This document shows positions 12,401 through 24,386 of a stretch of DNA of 64,000 bases, one piece after another. Both the position numbers and the translations under genes were made by a program. Source of the stretch: Myrica gale (taxonomy: Eukaryota > Streptophyta > Magnoliopsida > Fagales > Myricaceae). The notes under the pieces are model-generated. The model worked only from the letters and a program-made list of their open reading frames with translations, ran no database searches and had not been told where the DNA came from. Numbering within the stretch: the first letter of the stretch is position 1; every line of letters starts with the position of its first letter. The stretch is from NCBI GenBank assembly GCA_963930655.1, contig OZ005616.1, forward strand, positions 12,862,001 through 12,926,000, written 5' to 3'.

Positions 12401-15170
12401 CCTTAAACCAAGAATCTAAAGTAGAAGTCAAAATAAGACTAGAGATCTCGAGTATAGCTTCTGACCCAACTACACAATAACAAACGGTGTTACGTATATT
12501 GGCCTTAGTATGCAGAAAATTATCAACTTATCTACAAAACATAAGATTCTGCAATATCTTTTTGAACAAATGGTGTTACAATATCTCTTGGAATAGCTTT
12601 GGGTGTAAAATCCTAGCTCCGCAACAAATAAGTAAGAATAAGCCTTCATAAAAAAACAAAAGGGATTCTCATTGGACTACTGTGCATGCAAAAGGAAATT
12701 GCTTGCTTAATAAGAATCGAAAACCATAACCAGGAAGAGGCTACAGTCACCTAATTTTATTGCTTCCTGTCAAGCTCCAGAGGAATTCAAAACTAACCTC
12801 GATAGTAGAAGGGCTGGGCTTGAGGAGCATAGACATTAGTTGGGTAAACACAGTGATCTCCACCTGAACCTGCTTGAACCACAGAATCCCTTGGATGGAC
12901 TATTGTGGCAGCATCCTGAGAAGAGTTAGGAGACACTGAACTCTCATTTATCACGGAATGACACTGAGAAGAATATTTTCTTCAAACTTATTTCGCTAAT
13001 GAAAACAATAGAATGGAAGAGTTTGCAGCATTTGACAACTACCTGTTCATTCTTGTTATCTGCCTCAGCAGGTTTCTCTTCTGCATCCACGATCAGTATG
13101 CTCAGTGACTTAGTAGAGTCTTAGAAACACAGGCAGTACAAATTATTGACCGACCAATGCTAAATTCTGGCATAGGACAACTTGAAGCTATAAATATGTG
13201 CGCACAAATCCGCGTGTGCACACCTATGCATAAATGATAAATGAAGAACATGAATAATTTTAAAGTAAACAGTAGTCAGTATATTTCAACAATCTCTATT
13301 AATCTAATGAAGAATGACAAGATCAAAATGACGACAAAGTAGAGCCTTACAAAGTGCAAAAAGACACAAGATTATTTATACTAGATTGATTGAACTGGCA
13401 GAAATGGAGGGTTCCAAGGACCAAACACCAGTAAGTTATTGAGTGCTCTTTCTTGACTTCCCTTACTTTCATTTTCCGTATGCTTTGCCCACTTCTTATT
13501 ATTCACAAATGACAATATTTGCTATATTACCTCTTTTTCAAATGCACAACAAAAACTAACCATAGAGGATTCAGTCCGTACACTTCAAAAAAAAATTACT
13601 TTATCTATTCCACCGCTGGCATTTCTCGAAAAACTCCACGAGCTAAATCCTGACCACTATTGTGTATGGCATTTTTTGCAACCTGCATGGCTATGTAAAA
13701 GGAAATACATGATTGAAGTATGGGCTTATATTGTGTAATTACAAAAGTATGTACTTACAAGAAACCATTGATCTCTACATTTGAAGTCACTTCTCTCTAA
13801 ATAGTTTTGAAATCTTAATCGCATATATTATATACACTCAGCAACAACAACAAACGCAGTACAAAGATATCTGATTTCCATGCTTTAAAATTCAAAAATC
13901 AAACGCCAAAAACAAAAAAACAAGACAAGACAAGACAAAAGGTGGGAAAAAATGCAGCTGAATGATGGGGAAAACACTCCACCAAATCCATAAATGCCTG
14001 TGTCAGAGGTCAGTTCATTAGCATCTTGAACCAGACGCTTTTGGACCTTCAGCCTCTCCGTTTATCAGTTTGAACTTAAAATCTAACTGATTCTCTGTAC
14101 AAGGGCATGCATCACGATGTCCACAATTGTTAATACGCATAACTTATTGTACTAGATTAGGTTCAACAACCGTAATGCAAAACAAGAAAAATATAAGCTG
14201 TGGTGAATCATACAAGTTCCTCCTCAACTCATCCAATATCCAACCATCACAGAACACTCCATCTGCATTTCCCCGCTTCATCTAGCTCATACTGATTCAA
14301 CAAAAACTACACATCTCCTTCATCCTCTAAAACAAAATCAGCCAATGAGGATAGCAATTGCTCATTCAATTATTATAGTGAACAAAACTGCAGGCAAGCC
14401 CTAGGATTAGCAGCAGCCTGATGCTCCACAAAAGTTATCTTCTCCCATTTTTATACCAGACAAAATTATTTTACCTTTCCAATCATAAAATTTGACATCT
14501 AATTCAATTTCCAATTCACAGTGCTTTTTGGTAAGTAACTTTCGGCTGTAGACCTAAAACACCAATTTATTGCAGCACCTCTATCCGATACCATATTTAT
14601 CATGAATTTACATTGTCACCTATACTGACCAGGATAAACTGTCAATTACCGCAGTACTAGCAACAACTTTTTTATTTCTAGGCGCAATACTCCCTACAAC
14701 TTGATATTGTCAAAAACTAGATAAACAAATCCACATGACCTCAATATACGTCGTCGAACAGAATATGAAGAGGTTTAGATACGAACCCAAAACTTCGGAC
14801 AATTCCTGTCGCCTCATACTAACCGGATCCCAGATCCCACTATAGAGTACACCTCAACCTCTCAACAATAGCGATCAAGAAACAAATTTTCAGACAAAAC
14901 CCAGAGTGATAAATACCTCCCCAAACCCAGACACAGAAACACAAACGTGATTCATAGCCCCAGTCACAAAACCAATTGAAGTTCATGGACTTCTTGCAAG
15001 ATTCTTATCAAAAAATTAAAACAGAAACCCATCAAACTAAAACGCCCAACATACGAAGAACAAGAATTACAACATCTAGATCAAAAAAAATTTAAACTAA
15101 AAGAGAAGAAGAAAAGAAAAGGAAATGGAATTGAAGAGGTACCACGGGTACGATCTGGAATTGCCGCCAT
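6471..15170 (-). CDS. ECT: YTH-domain m6A reader (ECT/YTHDF type), 8 coding exons, 656 aa
   Basis: This is the one host gene here that looks whole. Coding exons in transcript order: 15170-15143, 13119-13043, 12963-12798, 11251-11175, 11075-10569, 9074-8538, 7784-7572 and 6836-6471. All junctions are GT-AG and the phases agree, giving 1971 bp (656 codons plus stop). The start MAAIPDRTR is split from exon 2 inside an Asp codon. Residues 1-410 are low-complexity, rich in Tyr, Pro, Ser and Gly, as in plant ECT proteins. The YTH domain spans about 412-570: [18 protein letters not shown], then [14 protein letters not shown] and [15 protein letters not shown]. The m6A-pocket tryptophans correspond to W433, W490 and W495, all present. 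Such proteins bind N6-methyladenosine in cytoplasmic mRNA. The C-terminal tail of about 85 residues is not conserved enough to interpret. Which of the plant ECT paralogues this is cannot be told by eye. Confidence 0.92.
9750..10027. repeat. MITE-like element in ECT intron 5
   Basis: The left end GGAGAAAAAATCATTTTGCA and the reverse complement of the right end, GGAAAAAATCACTCTGTACC, form imperfect terminal inverted repeats of about 30 bp. The 278-bp interior has no coding frame. A clear target-site duplication is not visible, so the superfamily is uncertain (Mutator-like is possible). It lies in the 1.5-kb intron between exons 5 and 6. Confidence 0.5.
11512..11770. repeat. MITE-like repeat in ECT intron 3
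   Basis: A stretch rich in CCCGACC-type phrases begins with TTAGGGGGTGG and ends with the inverse CACCCCTAA, the pattern of short hAT-type nonautonomous elements in plants. GACC phrases occur near both ends. The 8-bp target duplication is not clean, so the boundaries are approximate. Confidence 0.4.
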
Positions 15171-15292
15171 AAAACTCAGCAGTGGCAAGGATCTCCAAAA
15201 CCAGCAGAGGAATCTAAGCTCGACACACAGAGAGACAGATATATCGGTATCTATGTCTCTCTCTACTTATAATGATGACATCTAGGTGATGT
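15171..15292 (-). promoter_or_regulatory. 5' leader and proximal promoter of the ECT gene
   Basis: The sequence directly upstream of the ECT start is free of coding frames and carries a CT-rich tract (TCTCTCTCTAC in plus sense, 15257-15267), common in plant leaders. No upstream ATG lies between about 15171 and 15240 in minus sense. The transcription start cannot be fixed. Beyond 15292 the promoter is occupied by a duplicated repeat. Confidence 0.45.
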
Positions 15293-15293
15293 T

Positions 15294-15958
15294 GGTTTTG
15301 AGAAAAAATGTAGGATTTTGGAGAAGTTGTGAATTTTTATGTTGAATAGTGTTTTATTGGTGTTTGTGTAAATTGGAGAGAGAAATGATTTGATGTAATT
15401 GTTTAATAAAAAAGTATTGGAGTTATGTGAAAAAGTATAGAGAGAGAAAATTTATGTTGAATAAAAAATTAAAAAGTTGTTGGAGATTGTGTAAAATGTA
15501 TTGGTTTTTGTGTTTGAATTCTAAATATGTTCGGTGGTAGAATTGTGAATATACTTAGAATCCTGAAAAAATGGTGAAAACGAACATGACCCTAGATTCG
15601 GTGGATCATATTTATATGTTTTGCAGAAAAAGAAGTTCCTTCTTTCTGAATTGGGATAGGTCGGTTTGTGTAAAAAGGAAATGATTTTAGAGAATTTATG
15701 AATATTTATCTTGAATAATATTTTATTAGTTTATGTGTAAAATAGAGATTAAAATGATTTGATGTAATTGTTCAATAAAAAAGTATTAGAGTTAAGTGAA
15801 AATATAAAGAGAGAAAATTTATGTTGAATAAAAAAATAAAAAGTTGTTGGAGATTGTGTAAAATGTATTGGTGTTTGTATTTGAATTTTGAATATATTCG
15901 GTAGTAATTTTGTGAATGTAATTTAATCCTAAAAATTTGAGGAAACGAAGATAACCTT
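15294..15958. repeat. Direct duplication of a roughly 295-bp sequence upstream of ECT
   Basis: Segments 15294-15592 and 15663-15958 are diverged copies of each other. Both contain ATGATTTGATGTAATTGTT, then AATAAAAAAGTATT, GAGAAAATTTATGTTGAATA and AGTTGTTGGAGATTGTGTAA, in the same order and spacing. They are separated by 70 bp. Neither copy codes. They may be two insertions of one small nonautonomous element or an old tandem duplication. Confidence 0.8.
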
Positions 15959-16214
15959 GAGTTAAATTCGGTAACTCTCAAATTCTCAATAACAACTGCA
16001 CTTACCAAAAAATAAATTCCAGTAGAAACATATTGTTTTTCTATTACAACAAAGAGTGTAACGGTAAATATTGAACATTTAAGTATTATGTAAGTTCAAA
16101 AAATAATAAAAAAAAACTACAAAGAGAATGCAAAAGTGTCTCTCATTATATTTTTATCTTGTTTGAAAGAATTTATTTCTTGCTATCCTTTTATCATCAA
16201 AAAACCAACTCTAC
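15959..16214. other. Short AT-rich spacer
   Basis: No coding frame, RNA gene or clear repeat end was recognised between the duplicated repeat and the gypsy LTR fragment. Confidence 0.3.
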
Positions 16215-17474
16215 TTACCTTGGTGCTGAACATAAGCTGATTAGGGAAGAGAGCACCCAGCACAAAAGTATCTAGGGTCAGAATCTATGGAGGAAAAAAT
16301 AATAATCAAGCAGCACATGCAAGACCATCTACCTCTACCTCCAACTAAAGCACTCGGCTTTCACCATTTCTTCTCTACTCTTTAAGCTTTCGGTTCCCCT
16401 CACTAGAATGGCTTCAAGGGCTGAGATAGGTGTATATATATGTGTTGAGATGAAGGCTTAAGGTGAGGAAAAAGGAGAAGAACAGCTGCTGAAAAAGCTT
16501 GAAGAAAAGCAAAGGGAGAACTTGGAGCTGAAATGGTTCGGCCAAAGAGAGAGCTGAGCAAAGGGAGGTATTCGAACACAAGAGAAAGGAAAGCTTGAAA
16601 TGAGGAAGTGAAGTGAAGTTGATGTTTATGTGTGAAAGACAAGGATGAGTGAGGAGTGAACTTGGTCCTTTTTGGCAAAAAGGAAAAGGAAACTTTGTTT
16701 GTAACGCCCAACTCCATTGGCTACCATGGGCGGTTGACAAGGTTCCTTGTCTTATCCTCTTCAAGTCACTTAATTGCTTTACCTCCTCACACAAGTCTTC
16801 ACATGAATTGTCTTAAAGAAATCCCAGCTTCCACTTCTTGCCTATCACGTGATCCTCTCTTACATTTCACTTTTCTTTTCTTTTCTTTAACCACTTATCA
16901 CATAGGTACATTAGCTTATCACCAACAACTTATCAACTTATCTATATCAACACAATGATTTATCTCTATGATAAAACACTCTAACCTATCTCTTTGATAA
17001 TCACAATAGCTTATCTCCCTAATAAACTCTCTAGCTTATCACTTATTTTCTCTAATGAACATTAAAACTACCCAATGGTGATTAAGCTTACCCAATCAAG
17101 AATACAAGATAATCTATTAGCTCAACATGATTTCATAACTATAGACTTATATACCATGATTTTCTACTTAGAGATTTTCGGCAATGAGAAATAAAATTTC
17201 TCTTCATATATCTAACTTCATGAATTATGGAGTATATTAAAGCAATGGAAAATAAACTCATTAAAGAAATCTACCTTGAAAATTTCGGTTCTTAGGAAAA
17301 TAATAATAATAGACTTGCACTAATAAACTTTCACAACAATAGTGAAATTCTTTAAAGGAAATTAAAATGAAATACCATAAGTATTAAGTCATACATTGGC
17401 CAAAAATGTGGCCCCTTGAGTTAAGTCAAACGAATACATAGGAAAATAACAAAAGCAAAGTTCGGGGTCTCACA
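16215..17474 (-). mobile_element. Ty3-gypsy LTR fragment
   Basis: In minus sense this begins at 17474 with TGTGAGACCCCGAACTTTG, the start shared by all long gypsy LTRs in the window. It continues with sequence like the LTR at 46277-50547: phrases such as TGGCCACATTTTTGGCC, repeated AAGTTGATAAG-type motifs and TTCGGC-rich text. The left limit is not sharp and no 3' LTR end is present, so it is a fragment. The open frames in it are not believable genes. Confidence 0.6.
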
Positions 17475-17818
17475 GAAGCTAAGGTGTATTTTCTATTTGG
17501 AGAATAGTGAAGGAAGCCCAAGGAAGTCAATAGCCTTGGGGGTGGACGTAGGCAACTATTGGCCGAACCACCTAAAATTGTGGTGTTGTCTCTCTAACTC
17601 TATCTCTCTTACTTTTCAGTACATATTCATATTTGTTGAGAATTATGTTTTATCAATTATTTCTTATATTTTGCTTAGCATTAAACACATTAAGATCTGC
17701 ATCTTTATTTGTTAAAGAGTGGCATTTTTCAGATATTTGTTTTCGTAGAAAAAGGGGTAAGTTTTTGAAAAATCCAATTCACCCCCCCTCTTGGGTTGTT
17801 ATTTAGATTCACAGTCTC
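17475..17818 (+). mobile_element. Copia LTR fragment (3' end)
   Basis: The phrases TGGCCGAACCACCTAAAATT and AATTCACCCCCCCTCTTGGG are hallmarks of the downstream part of plant copia LTRs. The fragment directly abuts the gypsy LTR piece. No gag or primer-binding site follows; the next recognisable sequence is a hAT transposase remnant. Confidence 0.55.
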
Positions 17819-17867
17819 AACTCTGAAGAAGGAGATATCTAGTTTTGTATCTTATCACAACCTTAAT

Positions 17868-18560
17868 ATTTAGAATATTCAAGGCCAAGGAAATGATGGT
17901 GCAAGTAATATGTAAGATATATTTCTTCAAGATTGTCCCTATGCATATTACTTACACTACTTGACACATAGGCTCCAAGCCTCCAACTAACTTTGATTGC
18001 AGCGTCAAGGGAAGTTATTATTGTCCATCAACTTTTCTCGAAGTTAACTTTCATTGTTAATAGTATTCAAGCTTCTTGCAAATATAATGATAGGTTACAG
18101 GCTACTTACCAATTAAAATCACAAATTTGATTGTTGTGAATGAACTTGAGACTGGTCCATAACTTAATCAAATTGGAACACTACAACGAGCCGGAGATAC
18201 CCAATGGAGATCTCATTTTCAATTAGTTTGTAGTGTAATAAGATTATTTTGTCAAACTTATTCAACATCGTAAAGCATTATTGATGAAAGGATATCTTAT
18301 GCTCAACATGAAGATGCTTTAACACTTACAAATCAACACAACTCAGAATCCCAAAATTTCTATGCAGCAATATCGTACTATTATCATAAATCTAGCTAAG
18401 TTTTTGAGTAAGCCTTCACTGGGAGACTAATCTAATAAAATCAGATCTAGAGTACCCCAAACACTTAGAAATACCAATATGTCAAGGACATGGACATATG
18501 CAATGTACTTTCTATTTCCAAATTACTAAAATATTTTTTTGGCTGGACTACAGAGAGTTT
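17868..18560 (+). pseudogene. hAT-family transposase remnant (DUF4371/TTF-type)
   Basis: Broken plus-strand frames read NIQGQGNDGASNM, DCPYAYYLHYLTHRLQ and NQIGTLQRAGDTQWRSHF in the order found in the plant hAT transposases that carry a TTF zinc finger and DUF4371. In the family these read RGQGYDGASNM, CPYAYYVHCFAHRLQ and IGTLQRAGDTRWSSH. Several stops and at least two frame changes separate the blocks (for example TAA directly after ASNM). The zinc finger and the C-terminal dimerisation segment are not seen, so this is an inactive internal fragment of a DNA transposon. Confidence 0.75.
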
Positions 18561-19155
18561 AATTGACTGCCTTAGCAATGGTGTCAGTAACTCTACTTGT
18601 TTCAGGTACCAGCTTCGTCCTATACTATACTTGGACATGCATGATAGATTTATCTTTTTTTTTTCTCTTCTTCTCCGATACTGATTCAATTAAACATTCC
18701 ACGAAACCCCGCCTTATAAACTTGTCAAACAAGATGTTGATATTAATTGTTTTCAAAAGTTTGCATTTTACCTTACTCACCACGCCATAAGATAAAAATA
18801 ACAAAGATAAAAAAATAACATCTTGTAATTATGTTATTCTTGATAGTTTATGCGGAATTAAACTAAAACAAACAACATGTTTTCAATAAAACATCAATCA
18901 GGATTATAATTGCAATTGCGAATTCGATTACCTACCTGATACAGGAATTCAAGAATACACAAACCTCAAGTCGCTTTATGATCCAATCCAAAACTCCAGC
19001 AATTCAGAATAGCAACTCAGATGCGTTGCCTCATAAGGGATTTATGTCACTCTCTCTTTTTGGGATTTCTCTAATAGGTTCTGATGGCCAACCCCTTGGA
19101 TATAACAGTTATATTTATATATCGTGGGAAACCCTAGAGAGATCATGAGACATAA

Positions 19156-19627
19156 TGATACGCAGCAGTAGCAGCGTAGATCCAGCCGGGCCCCAAAAAC
19201 AAATCCCAAGTATCAAGGAGGAGGTTAGATGTGAAGTTGAAGATCAGCAAAGGACGCCAGAACTATTTCGCCAGAAATATTTCAAATAAATGAAAGGAGC
19301 TTCGGGAGATTTTGTAGGAAGCTGTTATTTTTTATGGTTATTTCCTTAGTAGTTGTTGTAGGCATCACGTGAAGACTCACTTTTCTGTTGCTCTATTTTA
19401 GGCGTCAGAGTTGAAGACTCAGTCATTTTTCTCTTGCTACGTTTTAGGCGACAGAGTTATTTTTTTTGTTTATTTAAACATCGTGGAATAAGAAAGCTGG
19501 AAGGCATTATTCAACAAATACTATTGTGGTACTTTTCCCACCCGAAGGGAAATACTTCTGTGGTACTTTTCCCACCCGAAGGGAAATACTTTTACGTAGC
19601 TGTTATTATTCTGCTTGGGGCCTAACA
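19156..19627 (+). repeat. 5' LTR of the gag-only element
   Basis: 472 bp, TGATACGCAG to CCTAACA. It contains a direct repeat of about 35 bp (GGTACTTTTCCCACCCGAAG and following, at about 19528 and 19563) that is single in the 3' LTR, which explains the length difference. The primer-binding site TTGGTATCAGAGGC follows at once. Confidence 0.88.
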
Positions 19628-19649
19628 TTGGTATCAGAGGCATCGTTGC

Positions 19650-20648
19650 TATGGGAACCAATAAAGAGCGTATCGAACTATTGGAAGCTGGGCTCGGTGA
19701 AGTGCAAGATGGGCTACACCGAATGGAGATCGGCATGGCGGACAGGCTGCGGCATTTGGAAGAGACCCTTAACCGTCTCTCTGATGTACTCCTTGGAGAT
19801 CAGGAGCCTCCAAATCATGGTAACCAAAACCGTGAAGGCAATGGGGGGACGGCTGGTCGTATCCTCCAAAACGGCAAAACTGGAGTTTCCTCGATTCTCC
19901 GGAGATGACCCGACGGAGTGGTTCAATCGTGTGAACCAATTCTTTGAATTCCAAAACACTTCCGATAACCAGAAGGTTTCTTTAGCCTCTTACCACTTGG
20001 AAGGAGAGGCCAACCAATGGTGGCAATGGATCCGCAGGACGTTCCAAGACGAAGGACGAGTTCTCTCATGGGCAGATTTTGAAGACGAGCTTTGGGCTCG
20101 CTTCTGAGTGCGAGGATTTCGACGAAGCCCTTTCGAGAGTCAGACAAACTGGGTCCATGCGTGAATACCAGAAGGAATTTGAACGTTTGGGCAATCGCGT
20201 ACGTGGATGGACGCAAAAAACTTTGGTCGGTACCTTCATGGGGGGACTCAAACCAGAAATTGCAGATGGGATTCGGATGTTTAAACCGAAAACATTGAAG
20301 GACGCCATTAGCCTTGCAAGGATGCGCGATGAACAACTCATTCGCCAAAGATCGTCAATTGACCAATCGCCGATGGCTCTTCCAAATCCGGCGCGATCTA
20401 CATCAGCATCACCGGTAAAGTGGTTGACGTGGGAGGAGATGCAAAAACGACGAACACAAGGCCTTTGTTTCAATTGCAACGAGAAATTCACTACGGGCCA
20501 CAAGTGTCAAAGACCACAATTATTACTTCTTGAGGGGATGGGGGAAATAATTTGTGAAGAAATCAATGATGCAATGCCGGAAGAAGTTACCGAGTCTGAG
20601 ATGTTATTATACGATTCGGGTAAGATACGAAGAACAAAGCCACCTTGA
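19650..20648 (+). mobile_element. Gag region of the gag-only element
   Basis: A gypsy-type gag with a coiled-coil-like N-terminal part (ERIELLEAGLGEVQDGL), a retrotrans_gag core and a CCHC zinc knuckle at about 20464-20508. It supplies particle structure and RNA binding in autonomous relatives. The reading is interrupted a few times, so this copy looks broken. It ends shortly before the purine tract of the 3' LTR, leaving no room for pol. Confidence 0.8.
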
Positions 20649-20679
20649 GGACAAGGTTTAGCTTGATGGGGAAAGGATT

Positions 20680-21116
20680 GATACGCAGCAGCAGCAGCGT
20701 AGATCCAGCCGGGCCCCAAAAACAAATCCCAAGTATCAAGGAGGAGGTTAGACGTGAAGTTGAAGATCAGCAAAGGACGCCAGAACTATTTCGCCAAAAA
20801 TATTTCAAATAAATGAAAGGAGCTTCGGGAGATTTTGTAGGAAGCTGTTATTTTTTATGGTTATTTCCTTAGTAGTTGTTGTAGGCATCACGTGAAGACT
20901 CACTTTTCTGTTGCTATATTTTAGGCGTCAGAGTTGAAGACTCAGTCATTTTTCTCTGGCTACGTTTTAGGCGACAGAGTTGTTTTTTTTGTTTATTTAA
21001 ACATCGTGGAATAAGAAAGCTGGAAGGCATTATTCAACAAATACTATTGTAGTACTTTTCCCACCCGAAGGGAAATACTTTTACGTAGCTGTTATTATTC
21101 TGCTTGGGGCCTAACA
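20680..21116 (+). repeat. 3' LTR of the gag-only element
   Basis: 437 bp, nearly identical to 19156-19627 apart from about seven substitutions and the single rather than doubled internal repeat. Flanks 19151-19155 (CATAA) and the sequence after the LTR (TAAGA, preceded by the LTR's own CA) suggest a target duplication overlapping the LTR end, but it is not perfectly readable. Confidence 0.87.
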
Positions 21117-22141
21117 TAAGATCCTCAGGAATCTCAAATTTCAGCCGTAGGATTAAACTGAAGAACTCTTCTAGGGCTTCTACTAATTATAATCAAGTCC
21201 ATTAACATATTGTAATTGACCCCTGGAATTTGAGATTATTGCAAATATACCCCTTTACATACAATTAATTTCTTCCACCAAACTATATTTCATTTGAGAT
21301 ATTATGATTGGATTAATTATTTGGTTATGGAGGGCAATAATTCTAACAATCTGTCACTTGCCCTCAGAACCAAATATCACCGTCATGTCCCTATTTCATG
21401 TAAACTTTGATTTTTTAGTTCACAACTCAGTTGGACCACAAAACAATTTTAAAAAATATATAATATACTTTTATGTATTCATAAAATAGTTTTGTAAAAC
21501 ACACCGGCCGGATTTCTTTTGGTCCAACTCTTTTATGAACATTAACTGAATATATTGTCTCTCCAAGAGACTGGTGGATTCCTTGTTGAACATTCATATA
21601 ACTCATCCATCATGCACACAATCTAACATGTCCGTATATAGTCCTGAATGGACATCGCCGGTTGACAATGTCAAAGTATATGTATTTAATACATTAATAA
21701 ATACAAATCTTTCAGATCTAAGGACAATACTGAATTGTGATAGAACAACCTTTAACCTGACAGTGATCATATCGAAAAACGTTCTTGATCGGATCCTGTT
21801 CAGTGTATGTACTTGTTACATGACACCCACTTATTTGCTTAAGGTCATACCTCAATGATGGAATCAATCATTCTCCACACAACAAGTGTAGACTTTATGG
21901 TACAAAAGTCTAGAACAATTTCAAGCTTACAAGGAATTGAAAAATCATTATTCCCTGCCTTTGATTCATTAATCTCTAGCATGATTTTTCTACATTGTTA
22001 CCTGAACAAATTTACATATATAACATCTCATGTTCCGTATAAACCCATAACAACAATAATATGTGTGAAAAACAAATAAAATTTTATTATCAAATAATAA
22101 AGGAAAAAACAAAACGTCAAACCCAATCATACATATATTTC

Positions 22142-22479
22142 AAACCCATATCCTTAATATGTTTCTCAAACACTTTCTAAGATAAAGACTTTGTAAATGA
22201 ATCAGCTAAATTAGCAGCCGATGCAACCTTCACCATTGTGACATCACCTTTGGATATGATATCACGTATTAGGTGAAAACGATGTTCTATGTGCTTTGTC
22301 CTTTGATGAGAAACCCATATCCTTAATATGTTTCTCAAACACTTTCTAAGATAAAGACTTTGTAAATGGATCAGCTAAATTAGCAGCCGATGCAACCTTC
22401 ACCATTGTGACATCACCTTTGGATATGATATCACGTATTAGGTGAAAACGATGTTCTATGTGCTTTGTCCTTTGATGAG
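22142..22479. repeat. Tandem duplication, 169-bp unit, at the pol end of copia-A
   Basis: 22142-22310 and 22311-22479 are near-identical direct copies starting AAACCCATATCC and ending CTTTGATGAG or the equivalent. The unit covers the end of the RNase H region and the adjoining 3' sequence of copia-A. Confidence 0.9.
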
Positions 22480-23853
22480 ACCTTGGTTCCACCGCCTGTG
22501 CAATTGCACCATTGTTATCGCAGTATAAGGGAATAGGGGCCTTAATCGAATGGACAACCTCAAGTTCTTGAATGAACTTGCAAATCCACACAGCTTCCTT
22601 TGCAGCTTCACTTGCAGCAACATATTCTACCTCAATTGTAGAATCAGCAGTAGTGCTTTGCTTAAGACTTCTCCAACTGAATGCTCCTTGGCCAAGAAGG
22701 AACACAAATTCGGATGTTAATCTTCTATCATCAATGTCTGATTGAAAATCCGAACCTGTATATCCCTGGAGAGTCAGATCCTCACTATCATACACTAAGA
22801 AATAGTGTTTTGTATTTCTCAAATACCTGAGGATATGTTTCACTGCTGACCAATATTCTGGACCTGGATTGGATTGGTATCTACTCACAACGCTAACTGC
22901 GTGACTGATATTAGGTCTAGTACAAAGCATAGCATACATGAGACTCCATACAGCCGAAGCATAATGGCAGTTACTCATCTTCTCTCTTTGTTCTGGTGTT
23001 TTTGGACATATCTGCTTAGAGAGATGAATTTCATGTCTAAAGGGTAGAAATGATTTCTTGGAATTTACCATACTAAATCTAGCCAATATCCTGTCAATAT
23101 AATTTACCTGTGAGAGACCCAATAATCTTTTCTTTCGGTCTCTAAATACTTTGATCCTGAGTATGTAGGATGCTTCCCCAAGGTCTTTCATTGAAAATTG
23201 GTTAGACAACCACATTTTCACAGATGACAAAACCCCTACATCATTCCCAATGAGTAGCATGTCATCCACATAAAGAACCAAAAATGTGATAGAACTCCCA
23301 CTAACCTTCTTGTAGACACAAGGTTTATCCATGTTTTGTGAGAAACCAAACATTTTGATTCACTCATCAAAACAGATGTTCCAACAATGTGATGCTTGTT
23401 TTAGGCCATAAATGGATTTCTCCAATTTGCACGCTTTTCATTCATTTTCTCGAGATATGAAACCTTCTGCCTGGTCCATATAAATTTCCTCATGGATGTG
23501 TCTATTCAAGAATGTGGTTTTCACATCCATCTGTCATATCTCATAATCATAGTATGTTGTAATTGCCAATAGAATCCTTATAGACTTTAGCAAGACTACT
23601 GGTAAAAAAGTTTCCTCATAATAATCACTTGATCCTCATTGTTCTCATTATGCTCAGTCATTGTACTATCTATTTGCTCATCAAGAGCAACTCTACTCTC
23701 AGTTTCATTCAAACTATAATCATCTTCAAGAAAAGTATCATTCTTGCTAACAAACACTTTGTTTTCATTTGGATTATAGAAGTAGAAACCAATAATCATT
23801 TTGGGATAGCCTACAAATAGGCACCTGTCAGTCCTTGATCTCAGCTTATCCAC
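22346..23853 (-). mobile_element. copia-A pol: reverse transcriptase, RNase H and integrase tail
   Basis: The 335-codon frame 23353-22346 carries the reverse transcriptase box LYVDDMLLIGND and the copia RNase H motifs (YTGSDFQSD, STIEVEYVAASEA, HQRTKHIEHRFHLIRD). Upstream, 23853-23596 has CLFVGYP and GFYFYNP, the end of the integrase region. Pol is incomplete and broken. The same region in the copia piece at 56596-58113 is a close relative. Confidence 0.85.
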
Positions 23854-24386
23854 ATTAAACCTTTTAACATGAGCTGGATAACCCCATATCTTAAAATGAT
23901 TTAGGCTTGGCTTCTTGCCAGTCCATAACTCATCTAGGGTATTAGGAACTGTGTCACGTCCCGAACGCTAGCTAGACGAGGCTAATGACAGCCGCGAGCA
24001 TTCCCAACAAGGAACGCTCAAGCGTACTTACTAAAATTTTTGCAGCAGAATATATACCTCATCCAAAGGATTCTTGCAGTGGAATATCATAATGCCTCAA
24101 TATTTAAAAGAAGCCTTATATTGCTAGCGTATAACGTACATAAGAACATGCTTCCCATCGATAATTCAAAGTAGTCATGACATGGTCTCAAAATATCAAC
24201 CAGTTTAAAATCCTTAACTTACTAAGCCGAATAACCCATGACCACCACATCACGGAGGCTCATGCCGGCTCTTACAAAAATAATCTAAACCTTTACTAAA
24301 ATAAGCAAAAAGGAAGAGACATTTTCGTCAACCCTTCTCCTAGGGTTCAAGGTCCTCCTCTTAAATTTCCTCCCCTGAAATATTAT

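Larger units (their letters stand above)
19156..21116 (+). mobile_element. Gag-only (TR-GAG-like) LTR retrotransposon of gypsy type
   Basis: A 1.96-kb element has LTRs at 19156-19627 and 20680-21116 (TGATACGCAG to GGCCTAACA), a tRNA-Met primer-binding site right after the first LTR, and a purine tract (GATGGGGAAAGGAT) before the second. Between them lies only a gypsy-type gag: KLEFPRFSGDDPTEWFNRV, then QWWQWIRRTF, and a zinc knuckle CFNCNEKFTTGHKC. There is no protease, reverse transcriptase or integrase. This matches the nonautonomous TR-GAG class known in plants. The gag reading has a few breaks. The LTRs differ by about seven substitutions (about 1.6 percent) plus an extra copy of a short internal repeat in the first, so the insertion is young. 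Confidence 0.85.
18841..21348 (-). repeat. 3' LTR of copia-A, split by a gag-only element
   Basis: LTR sequence occupies 18841-19155 and 21117-21348. Joined in order it corresponds to the 556-bp copy at 33769-34324, from TGATAGTTTATGCGG to AATTCTAACA in plus sense. The interruption is the element at 19156-21116. Confidence 0.9.

Noticed and set aside
16403-16958. Hydrophobic frames of 100 to 126 codons
   Set aside because: They lie in a gypsy LTR fragment, overlap on opposite strands and match nothing recognisable. An LTR origin explains them.
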